From the NCBI GenBank assembly GCA_002419145.1, contig DIFN01000014.1, positions 15,163 to 26,703 of the forward strand: a DNA stretch of 11,541 bases, given 5' to 3'. The translations under genes and the position numbers were made by a program. Source of the stretch: Mageeibacillus sp. UBA5747 (GTDB taxonomy: Bacteria > Bacillota > Clostridia > Saccharofermentanales > UBA5734). The notes below the pieces were generated by a model. That model did not search any database and was not told the DNA's origin. It saw only the letters and a list, made by a program, of their open reading frames with translations. The stretch's first letter is position 1. Each line of letters begins with the position of its first letter. Shown here one piece after another: positions 1 through 6,014 of the stretch.

Positions 1-888
1 GATCGGACGGCGGGCGGCTTGCATGATTTCGGGCGAGAGATTGATTTGGTCACCGCCTGTGCCAGCGATGGCGTGGTAGACATCCATCAGGGATGTGATT
101 TTCATGTTGGGGCAGACGAGCTTTTTCGAGAGGATATGGAACTGTTTATCCGGGAACTGGTAGGCCAGGTGCTCGGCGATGCTCATCTCGGTGCCGATAA
201 CGAACTCTTTGGCGTTACTTTGCGCGGCGTAGTCGAGAATGGCCGAGGTGGAGCCCACAAAATCGGCATGTTTGACGACGTCAGGGACGCACTCGGGGTG
301 GATCAGGATCGGGGCGCCGGGATGGAGCTTTTTCGCGGTCAGGACATCTTTTTCCGTCACAGCCGCGTGGACGTGACAGCCGCCGAGCCAGAGATTGATT
401 TTTTTGTCAGGCAGCTGGCGCTGAACGTAGTCGCCGAGGTTGCAATCCGGAATGAAGAGAATTTCATTTTCCGGCATGCGGGAAACAATCTTGACGGCGG
501 TCGATGATGTGACGCACACGTCGCAGACGGATTTGAGCTCGGCAGTGGTGTTGATGTAGGCGACGACGGGAACGCCGGGGTGATCGTGCTTGAACTGGGC
601 GACGCGGACGGGGGCGATCTGTTCGGCCATCGGGCAACCGGCCTCGGCATGGGCGAGAATGACCTTTTTCTCAGGATTCAGGAGCTTGACCCCCTCTGCC
701 ATGAAACGGACGCCGGCCAGGACAATGGTCTGCTCGGGAACCTTCTGAGCGCCAACGCTGAGTTGGAAAGAGTCACCTTTGATGTCTGCGACTTCGAGGA
801 TTTCTGACGCTTGGTAGGTATGGGCGACAAGGCAGACGCCCTTCTCTTTTTTCAGGGCGATGATCTTGTCTTGCAATTCACGAATCAT
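1..888 (-). CDS. nadA: Quinolinate synthase NadA (C-terminal end cut by window edge)
   Basis: Quinolinate synthase condenses iminoaspartate with dihydroxyacetone phosphate to quinolinate, the second step of de novo NAD synthesis, in the cytoplasm on a [4Fe-4S] cluster. Of the protein, 296 residues are visible. The three cluster cysteines sit in their family contexts: C85 (GCPM), C171 (GGCHVH) and C259 (VCPNMK). Other hallmarks are AHTYQ at 22-26 (usually AHNYQ; here Asn is Thr), GDSFQLS near 38-44, YINTTAELKS near 111-120, HPEC near 197-200 and GTE near 232-234. The reading frame is open to base 1, and by comparison with compact NadA proteins of about 300 residues only a short tail is missing. 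The ATG at 888 has a perfect AGGAGG (plus 896-901) seven bases upstream. It follows mnmA in the same direction across a 98-bp gap filled with palindromic repeats. No nadB or nadC lies in the window, so whether a nad operon continues to the left is unknown. Confidence 0.97.
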   Translation of the reverse strand, partial: MIRELQDKIIALKKEKGVCLVAHTYQASEILEVADIKGDSFQLSVGAQKVPEQTIVLAGVRFMAEGVKLLNPEKKVILAHAEAGCPMAEQIAPVRVAQFKHDHPGVPVVAYINTTAELKSVCDVCVTSSTAVKIVSRMPENEILFIPDCNLGDYVQRQLPDKKINLWLGGCHVHAAVTEKDVLTAKKLHPGAPILIHPECVPDVVKHADFVGSTSAILDYAAQSNAKEFVIGTEMSIAEHLAYQFPDKQFHILSKKLVCPNMKITSLMDVYHAIAGTGGDQINLSPEIMQAARRPI

Positions 889-916
889 TAACTTTCCTCC
901 TGAGGGTGTGGTGCCG

Positions 917-981
917 AAAATGGGACGGCGTCCCAAAAATGGCAAAAATGGGACGGCGTCCTAAAGACGTCCCAAAAATGG
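917..981. repeat. REP-like cluster of GGGACG/CGTCCC palindromes between mnmA and nadA
   Basis: A 17-bp sequence beginning AAAATGGGAC occurs exactly twice, at 917-933 and 945-961, 28 bp apart. A third partial copy (CGTCCCAAAAATGG, 968-981) matches 929-942. Each unit is itself a small hairpin: TGGGAC at 921-926 pairs with GTCCCA at 930-935 around GGC. In the second unit GGGACG at 950-955 can also pair with CGTCCC at 968-973. Read on the minus strand, the hairpins are followed by ATTTTTG or ATTTTCG, so the cluster could end or attenuate mnmA transcription before the nadA ribosome-binding site. The build (short palindromes in tandem, in a gap between co-oriented genes) resembles bacterial REP or dispersed intergenic repeats; that identity is inferred. 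It has no coding potential. Confidence 0.75.
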
Positions 982-986
982 TGTGT

Positions 987-2165
987 TTATTGTCCGTAGG
1001 TGGGGCCGGTGCGGATGGTGGCGCCGCCGATCATTTCGTCGCCCTGGTAGAAGACGATGATCTGGCCGGGGGTGATGGCGCGCTGAGGAGTCTCGAAGGT
1101 GACGTGGACTTGGCTGCCTGCCTTGCTGCTAGCCGCGCTGCCCGGCTCGCTGCCTGGCGCGTCGCCTTCGGGGAGCAGGCCGATCCGGCAGGAGGAGGGT
1201 TTGGCGGAGTAGCGGATTTTGGCGCTGAGGGTGGTGCTGTTGGTGACTGGGATGATCCAGTTGGCGTGGTCGGCCAGGAGATGGTTGCAGAAGAGGGCTT
1301 CGCTGGGTCCGACGACGAGGGTATTGGTGGCGGCATCTTTATCAATGACAAAGGTGGGCTGGCCGAAGGCGCCGAGGCCTTTGCGCTGGCCGATGGTGTA
1401 GTCTATGATGCCGGTGTGCTGGCCAACGACCTGGCCGGAGAGGTCGACCATCGGGCCGGGCTGAGTGATTGCGCCGCCAGTCTCGCGCAAAAACTCTGTG
1501 TAGCGGCCGTCAACGAAACAGATCTCCTGGCTATCGGGTTTGTTGTGGACGCGCAGGCCGGCTTCGCTCGCGATCTGCCGGACCTCGGGCTTTTCGAGCT
1601 CGCCGAGGGGAAACAGCAAGTGGGCGAGCTGGTCCTGGGTCAGCATGTAAAGGGCATAACTCTGGTCTTTGCGGTCGTCGCGGCCACGGTAAAGGTGATA
1701 CAGACCGGTGGCAGGGTCGTAAAGATTGCGCACATAATGGCCGGTGGCTACGTAGTCAAACCCGTAGGCGCGCGCTTTTTTCAGGAGCTCGTCAAATTTG
1801 ATCGTGCGGTTGCATTCGACGCAGGGGTTGGGTGTGAGCCCGTGGCGATAGGCGTCGACGAAGGGCATGATCACGTTGTTTTCGAAGGTGCGGATCATGT
1901 TGAAGACGTGGTGCTCGATGCCCAGCAGGTGGCAAACGCGGCGGGCGTCTGCGATGCTCTCCAATGAACAGCAGGAACGCGCGACGATGTCGTCCTCGGT
2001 CGAGCGGTCGAATAATTTCAGTGTGACGCCGGTGACATCATAACCTTGGCGCTGCAAAAGGACTGCGGCGACAGCAGAGTCGACGCCGCCACTCATGGCG
2101 ACAAGCACGCGCTTGCCGTGGTGCGGGTCGAGCGGCTGGGCAGATTCGGATGGGTTTTGGGTCAT
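987..2165 (-). CDS. mnmA: tRNA-specific 2-thiouridylase MnmA
   Basis: MnmA activates U34 of tRNA-Lys, -Glu and -Gln by adenylation and inserts sulfur to make the 2-thiouridine of the wobble base. The 392-residue protein has the PP-loop SGGVDS at 25-30, the CCSLE motif at 65-69 typical of many Firmicute-type members, and the catalytic cysteine pair: C118 in NPCVECNR and C216 in DSQEICFV. TGHY at 141-144 and YTIGQRKGLG at 256-265 are also family signatures. The C-terminal barrel contains a Gly/Ser/Ala/Pro-rich insert at about residues 335-352 (bases 1110-1163), between LLPEG and QVHVTFE, where I expect a short turn in this family. The ATG at 2165 has GGGAG seven bases upstream, and a good promoter lies just before it. 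The gene ends in TAA at 987-989. Length is slightly above the usual 350-370, explained by the N-terminal extension (about 16 residues) and the insert. Confidence 0.97.
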   Translation of the reverse strand: MTQNPSESAQPLDPHHGKRVLVAMSGGVDSAVAAVLLQRQGYDVTGVTLKLFDRSTEDDIVARSCCSLESIADARRVCHLLGIEHHVFNMIRTFENNVIMPFVDAYRHGLTPNPCVECNRTIKFDELLKKARAYGFDYVATGHYVRNLYDPATGLYHLYRGRDDRKDQSYALYMLTQDQLAHLLFPLGELEKPEVRQIASEAGLRVHNKPDSQEICFVDGRYTEFLRETGGAITQPGPMVDLSGQVVGQHTGIIDYTIGQRKGLGAFGQPTFVIDKDAATNTLVVGPSEALFCNHLLADHANWIIPVTNSTTLSAKIRYSAKPSSCRIGLLPEGDAPGSEPGSAASSKAGSQVHVTFETPQRAITPGQIIVFYQGDEMIGGATIRTGPTYGQ

Positions 2166-2192
2166 TTTTGATCTCCCGGGATTAATGGACTG

Positions 2193-2221
2193 ATTTTATC
2201 AGCCTGTTTCCAGGGATGCAA
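2193..2221 (-). promoter_or_regulatory. Sigma-A-type promoter for mnmA (and probably nadA)
   Basis: On the minus strand TTGCAT (plus 2216-2221) is followed after exactly 17 bases by TAAAAT (plus 2193-2198), and TGA directly precedes the hexamer, giving an extended -10 (TGnTAAAAT). The predicted start of transcription is near 2186, giving a short leader of about 20 bases before the mnmA ATG that includes its GGGAG ribosome-binding site. This separates mnmA from the radical SAM gene upstream. Pattern-based call only. Confidence 0.65.
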
Positions 2222-2337
2222 GGCGATTGGCTACGAAAGCAGCCGAAAGTAGCCGGAATCAGCTTGCCGGCTCACATGAGTTGGCAGCTACACGGCAAAG
2301 GTTTCGACGCTGCCGCCTCCCCCTCTGCCCGACCGGC

Positions 2338-3219
2338 TCAGATATTGCCCAGGAAAACGTCGGAGAGATGGCGGCGGGCAATTCGGGCGAGGAGATGGAT
2401 GCGCTCGACACTGATCGGGCCGGGTTGGGGCATTTTGTAGGCAGGACGATGGCGGGACAAGTGCAGCGGAATCAGGCGGTCGATCGAGGCGACCCAGCGG
2501 GCGAGCTGGTCGATTTCGTCTTCGTCATCATTGAGGCCAGGGATCAGGAGGGTGGTCAGTTCGACATGGCAAACGCGGGCAGCTGTTTCGATCGTGCGTT
2601 TGACCGGCTCGAGCGGCCCATGGCAGTAACGGTTGTAAAAAGCGGCGTGAAAAGCCTTGAGGTCAATGTTCATGGCATCGATGTAGGGCAGGATCTCCTG
2701 GAGTGGCATAGGATTGACCAGGCCATTGGTGACCAGGACGGTCTTGAGTCCGGCCTGGTGGGCCAGCCTGCTGGTATCGAGGACATATTCCAAGGTGATG
2801 AATGGTTCGTTATACGTGAAGGCGATGCCAATGTTACCGTTACTTTGCTCGGCCAGGGCAATGTTGACCAGCTCTTCCGGCGCGTAAAAGTGAGACTCGG
2901 CGTGGCGCTGGGAGATTTGCCAGTTCTGGCAAAATTCACAGGCGAGGTTGCAGCCGTAGGAACCCACAGAAAGGATCGAGCTGCCGGGGTAAAAGCGATT
3001 AAGGGGCTTCTTCTCGATTGGATCGAGGGCCATCGAAGTGATCTGACCGTAACTTTCCGCATACAGGATGCCGTCGTGGTTGACACGGCCCAGGCAACGG
3101 CCATGGTTGCCCGGTTTGATGTGGCAATAGTGGGGGCAGAGGCGGCAGATCACGAAATTGGGCTGGATGTCGAAGTGCTTGGCCTCTTTGAGTCCATTCG
3201 AGCGGTTGGGTATTGGCAT
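2338..3219 (-). CDS. amrS: AmmeMemoRadiSam system radical SAM enzyme (AmrS type), short C-terminus
   Basis: Radical SAM protein of the AmmeMemoRadiSam group, related to the pyruvate formate-lyase activating enzyme branch; its substrate is, to my knowledge, not established. The 293-residue product has an N-terminal four-cysteine cluster (C25, C28, C32, C42 in CRLCPHYC and GRC), then the SAM-binding iron-sulfur motif C90-x3-C94-x2-C97 (GCNLACEFC), QNW at 98-100, FTYNEP at 134-139, VTNGL at 163-167 and MNIDLKAF at 183-190. The ATG at 3219 is preferred over the in-frame GTG at 3228, because AGGTGATC, a long match to the 16S rRNA 3' end, lies just before the ATG and covers the GTG. It ends at DVFLGNI; many family members continue about 40 residues with a CPxCG-like tail, absent here. 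It lies 87 bp downstream of the Memo/AMMECR1 fusion, in the same frame, and is probably co-transcribed with it. Confidence 0.93.
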   Translation of the reverse strand: MPIPNRSNGLKEAKHFDIQPNFVICRLCPHYCHIKPGNHGRCLGRVNHDGILYAESYGQITSMALDPIEKKPLNRFYPGSSILSVGSYGCNLACEFCQNWQISQRHAESHFYAPEELVNIALAEQSNGNIGIAFTYNEPFITLEYVLDTSRLAHQAGLKTVLVTNGLVNPMPLQEILPYIDAMNIDLKAFHAAFYNRYCHGPLEPVKRTIETAARVCHVELTTLLIPGLNDDEDEIDQLARWVASIDRLIPLHLSRHRPAYKMPQPGPISVERIHLLARIARRHLSDVFLGNI

Positions 3220-3306
3220 GAGGATCACCTCTGTTCCATCAATTGGAGGATGTCTCTGGTCACTGGCCTTCCCATGCTGGTTAATGTCCTGCCCTGTCCA
3301 GGCGTT

Positions 3307-4770
3307 TCATTCGTAGCGGGTCACGCGGAAACGTTCGATGGTATACGGTTCATCTGCTGCAATACCAGCCTTGCGGCAAGCGATCGCCAGCTGGTCGGCA
3401 ATCGTGTCGACGCCGTCCAGGTCAGGCAGCAAAAGTCCGGTGCGGCCGCGATGTCGGACGATGATGCCAAAAACGCGCGGGTCGAGCACGCTCTTGTCAG
3501 CAACGGGCTCGGCTGGTCCGAGGATATCGACGCTGATCTCGAGGTCGGGCAGTTCGGCGGCTCGAACTGGATCGAAACGCGGGTCATGAATGGCGGCGCT
3601 AATGGCATTCTGGATGATTTCGGTGACAACGCTGGCGGTGGTGGGGCCGGTGGTGCCGATGCAGCCGCGCAGCTGGCCATGTGCGTGCAGGGAGACAAAT
3701 ACGCCGGCGCGCTGACTGGCAAATACGCCAAGATCGAGGTCGGCCAGATCGTCGGGGGTGAGGGTGTGGTGCTGTGTCAAGTAGCTTTCCAAGGTGCGGC
3801 GGGCAATGATGACAGGGATGGGCGTGGGGCTGTGAGGCTGGCTATCTTGGCCCAGGCGGGTGATGACCGACGGCGGATCGAGGGGCGTCTGGGCCGGACC
3901 GGTCGCAATAAAACGGGCGACACCATAGCCAATGCCGTAGGGCGCCTCGTAATGGTAGACGAAGGTTTCCACTGTGCGGTCATGAAAAGCTCCGCACAGG
4001 GCGATCAGGGACCGGTAGCCGCATTCCGCGGCACGATCGCGCAGCTGGCTATCGATCCGCAGGATCTGGCCCAGGTCGCCTGAGTCAATCGCAGTCATGA
4101 GCAGCCGGTCGAATTGGGCACCCTCCGGGCAGTTGCCGTAGGGGCTGTTGGCGTTGGCTTTGTGAGACAGATCGCCGCTGGCAACGAGCACGGTGCGCCG
4201 GTCGAGGTGTCTGGCTGCACGCGCAATGGCCTGGCCGAGGCGGAAAATGTCGTCGACAGGCAGGTCCGAGCTGGCGAGCGCGACCAGGCGAATCCCAGGT
4301 GTCTGGGCAGCCAGATAATAAAGTGGGACAAGGACGCCATGATCGAGTGTGCCGTCAAGTCCGTGGCGGTGCAGGTCACGAGCGTTTAAAAAACCGCCGG
4401 GCAGGCCTTCGTGCGCAAGTTCAGCGAGAATTGCATCAGCCAGCTCGGTGTCGGCAGGCCATTCCTGACGGCTCTCCGGGTGGCCAAACTGGGCAAAACT
4501 GCCGGACAGGCGATCGCCGCTGTAAAAATAGATGAAATCGCCAAACATCGGGGCATGGGGGGACACGATGACCATTGTCTCCGGCTGGAGGGCGGCGAGA
4601 TCGGCCGCTGCCTGCTGGAGAGCTGCGATGGTGCGGTCGGCTTCGCGACTGCCCTGGCCGACGGCAGGGATGATAATCGGTGGGTGGGGGGCGAGGAATG
4701 CGGCGATCACACCGGTCTGGTCAGCCGATTCAGAAGCGTGGGATGCTGGTAAATGTTCATTCAAGGACAT
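3307..4770 (-). CDS. AmmeMemoRadiSam fusion protein: Memo/LigB-like domain plus AMMECR1 domain
   Basis: A 487-residue fusion. The N-terminal half (about 20-292) is a class III extradiol dioxygenase-like (LigB/Memo) domain: FLAPHPPIIIP at 25-35, VSPHAP at 69-74, LDHG at 142-145, ASGDLSHK at 197-204 and YGIGYGVARF at 278-287. The histidines at 29, 72, 144 and 203 are plausible metal ligands by family analogy. After a Pro/Gln-rich linker (about 293-318), the C-terminal half is an AMMECR1 domain with the hallmark LRGCIG at 367-372, DPRFDPV at 396-402, LEISVDIL at 410-417 and GLLLPDL at 445-451. It corresponds to system proteins B and A in one chain; the reaction is unknown, and a redox or metal role is inference. 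I choose the ATG at 4770 because GGTGAT precedes it at the same spacing as in the amrS start; a GTG at 4866 would add 32 residues but has no ribosome-binding site. The amrS gene follows. Confidence 0.93.
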   Translation of the reverse strand: MSLNEHLPASHASESADQTGVIAAFLAPHPPIIIPAVGQGSREADRTIAALQQAAADLAALQPETMVIVSPHAPMFGDFIYFYSGDRLSGSFAQFGHPESRQEWPADTELADAILAELAHEGLPGGFLNARDLHRHGLDGTLDHGVLVPLYYLAAQTPGIRLVALASSDLPVDDIFRLGQAIARAARHLDRRTVLVASGDLSHKANANSPYGNCPEGAQFDRLLMTAIDSGDLGQILRIDSQLRDRAAECGYRSLIALCGAFHDRTVETFVYHYEAPYGIGYGVARFIATGPAQTPLDPPSVITRLGQDSQPHSPTPIPVIIARRTLESYLTQHHTLTPDDLADLDLGVFASQRAGVFVSLHAHGQLRGCIGTTGPTTASVVTEIIQNAISAAIHDPRFDPVRAAELPDLEISVDILGPAEPVADKSVLDPRVFGIIVRHRGRTGLLLPDLDGVDTIADQLAIACRKAGIAADEPYTIERFRVTRYE

Positions 4771-4921
4771 CGGAATCACCCAAGCTTTCACAGGCGACGG
4801 GCCGTTATGCACGACCAGAAGCTGGTTCGGTGAAATGGCTGGTCCTTCGCGCAGATTTGAAGGCACAAAGGCCGCGTTGAATTTTCCTGCATGCGCTCGG
4901 TCGCATTAGCTTTATACGCTC

Positions 4922-4930
4922 ATTATACCA
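4922..4930 (-). promoter_or_regulatory. Extended -10 promoter of the AmmeMemoRadiSam genes
   Basis: The minus strand reads TGGTATAATG, a perfect TATAAT (plus 4922-4927) with the extended TG at 4929-4930. The 17-bp-upstream hexamer (GACTGC) is a poor -35, as is common for extended -10 promoters. It lies immediately past the terminator of the upstream HAD gene, as expected for an independent transcription unit. Transcription from about 4915 would give a leader of about 145 bases before the ATG at 4770; I recognise no riboswitch in that leader. Confidence 0.65.
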
Positions 4931-4935
4931 AAAGG

Positions 4936-4970
4936 AAAAACCTGGCAGTCTACGTTTGTGCCAGGTTTTT
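4936..4970 (-). terminator. Rho-independent terminator after the HAD phosphatase gene
   Basis: A perfect 12-bp stem: AAAAACCTGGCA at 4936-4947 pairs with TGCCAGGTTTTT at 4959-4970 around an 11-base loop. On the minus strand the GC part is followed by TTTTTCCTTTT. The A-rich/T-rich flanks on both arms would let it work in both directions. It lies about 50 bp beyond the HAD stop codon. Confidence 0.85.
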
Positions 4971-5018
4971 GTTGAAAGGGCCAGGTCGATTCCGCACCGC
5001 GGGGATAATGGTACGTTT

Positions 5019-5846
5019 TTAGTTCAGCACGAAGCGTTCAATCGCAGCGGCGGCGCCGTTTTCCAGATTGGTCGGAGCAATCCAGTCAGCGTGGGCTTTA
5101 ACGTGGTCAGGAGCATTGCCCATCGCGACGCTGATGCCGCCAAGCTGGAGCATGCCAATGTCATTTTCGCTGTCGCCGATCAGGAGGACCTTTTTAATGT
5201 CGATGCCCAAATGCTGGCAAATCAGGTTGACGGCATGGGCTTTGTCGACGGTTTCCGGGATGATCTCGATGCCGCGCGGCATGGACTGGAGGCAACGGAC
5301 ACCGGGGATCTGGGTGGCGTATTGCTTGATCAGGTTGAGATGATCGATGTTTTGCGTAGTGATGTAGAATTTGTTGATCTCCTGGCCTGTCTGCTCGAGG
5401 AATGGGATGAGATCCGGAACGACTTTCTGGGTCGCATGGTACATGGCGACATAGGCTGGTCCAGCACCACTCATATGGATGCTGCGCAGTGTTTTTTCCG
5501 AACAGATCGGCTGGTTGTTGCCATAGGCGTGGAAAAAAACATCATCGAACGATTCGAGGAGCCGGATGACGGTCTGGACGGTCTGGCGCGGGATTAGGGC
5601 TTGGCTCAGTGGCTGCTGGTTGATGTGGTCATAAACGAATGCGCCGTTCATGGTGATGCTGTAGTCCTCGGCGCCGATGGCAGCTTGGGCCTCGGCCGCT
5701 TCGATCAGGGTGCGGCCAGTGGCGATGATGGCGGGAACGCCTTTGGCGCGCGCCCGGCGGAATGCGTGGCTGACAGTTTCAGGGATGTGGTTTTCTTCGT
5801 CGAGTACGGTACCGTCAAGGTCAGTCACAATCAGTTCAATGGGCAT
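5019..5846 (-). CDS. Cof-type HAD-superfamily phosphatase
   Basis: Cytoplasmic haloacid dehalogenase-type hydrolase of the Cof/type IIB group, which usually removes phosphate from sugar phosphates, nucleotides or FMN; the substrate cannot be predicted. In the 275-residue protein motif I is DLDGT with D9 and D11, motif II is T43 in IATGR, the lysine motif is K202 in DKAHAV, and motif IV is GDSENDIGML with D225 and D229. TMNGAF at 65-70 is also typical of the group. The long segment between motifs II and III is the type IIB cap. The ATG at 5846 is chosen over an in-frame start eight codons upstream because GGAGGGG lies eight bases before it and the shorter protein begins just before the DxD strand, as in relatives. 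It has its own promoter upstream and terminator downstream, so it is probably monocistronic. Confidence 0.95.
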   Translation of the reverse strand: MPIELIVTDLDGTVLDEENHIPETVSHAFRRARAKGVPAIIATGRTLIEAAEAQAAIGAEDYSITMNGAFVYDHINQQPLSQALIPRQTVQTVIRLLESFDDVFFHAYGNNQPICSEKTLRSIHMSGAGPAYVAMYHATQKVVPDLIPFLEQTGQEINKFYITTQNIDHLNLIKQYATQIPGVRCLQSMPRGIEIIPETVDKAHAVNLICQHLGIDIKKVLLIGDSENDIGMLQLGGISVAMGNAPDHVKAHADWIAPTNLENGAAAAIERFVLN

Positions 5847-5876
5847 CCAAAACCCCTCCATTCTGTTCACGGCTTA

Positions 5877-5905
5877 ATGATACCGGTTGGCGCAATTTTC
5901 GACAA
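5877..5905 (-). promoter_or_regulatory. Promoter of the HAD phosphatase gene
   Basis: Minus-strand TTGTCG (plus 5900-5905) and TATCAT (plus 5877-5882) are separated by exactly 17 bases, giving four and five matches to the consensus hexamers. It lies about 30 bp upstream of the ATG and just after the terminator hairpin of the preceding gene. Confidence 0.6.
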
Positions 5906-5920
5906 TTCGGCAACTCACCA

Positions 5921-5962
5921 AAAAGAAAGTGCCAGACGACCCTGTGGTTAGCTGTCTGGCAC
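5921..5962 (-). terminator. Terminator hairpin (GTGCCAGAC palindrome) after the PepSY gene
   Basis: GTGCCAGAC at 5929-5937 pairs perfectly over 9 bp with GTCTGGCAC at 5954-5962 around a 16-base loop. On the minus strand the second arm is followed by TTTCTTTTTGG, which fits an intrinsic terminator for the PepSY gene ending about 50 bp before. Palindromes with a GTGCCAGAC core also occur as dispersed intergenic repeats in some Firmicutes, so it could be a repeat copy serving as a terminator. Confidence 0.7.
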
Positions 5963-6014
5963 GAAAGTGGGATTTTTTGGTTGATTTTGACTGAAACCGG
6001 ATGTCGATCAACGG

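Noticed and set aside
906..1967. Plus-strand open frame of 353 codons opposite mnmA
   Set aside because: Antisense shadow of mnmA; begins inside the palindromic repeat cluster, has no ribosome-binding site and no recognisable domain.
3225..3275. 16-codon minus-strand ORF (MGRPVTRDILQLMEQR) ending at the amrS ribosome-binding site
   Set aside because: Its last codons AGG TGA are simply the Shine-Dalgarno sequence of amrS, and its own start lacks a well-spaced ribosome-binding site. A leader-peptide role cannot be supported.
2227..4083. Plus-strand open frame of 618 codons across amrS and the Memo-AMMECR1 gene
   Set aside because: It is antisense to two clearly recognised genes and shows no family motif. 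Its openness follows from the GC-rich third positions of the minus-strand genes.
4771..4866. N-terminal extension of the Memo-AMMECR1 protein from a GTG at 4866
   Set aside because: No ribosome-binding site before the GTG, and the extra 32 residues are not part of the Memo fold; the ATG at 4770 has a good site.
4771..4915. Leader of about 145 bases before the Memo-AMMECR1 gene as a possible riboswitch
   Set aside because: I found no conserved riboswitch core and no terminator or anti-terminator pairing; the two short ORFs of about 33 codons in it lack ribosome-binding sites.
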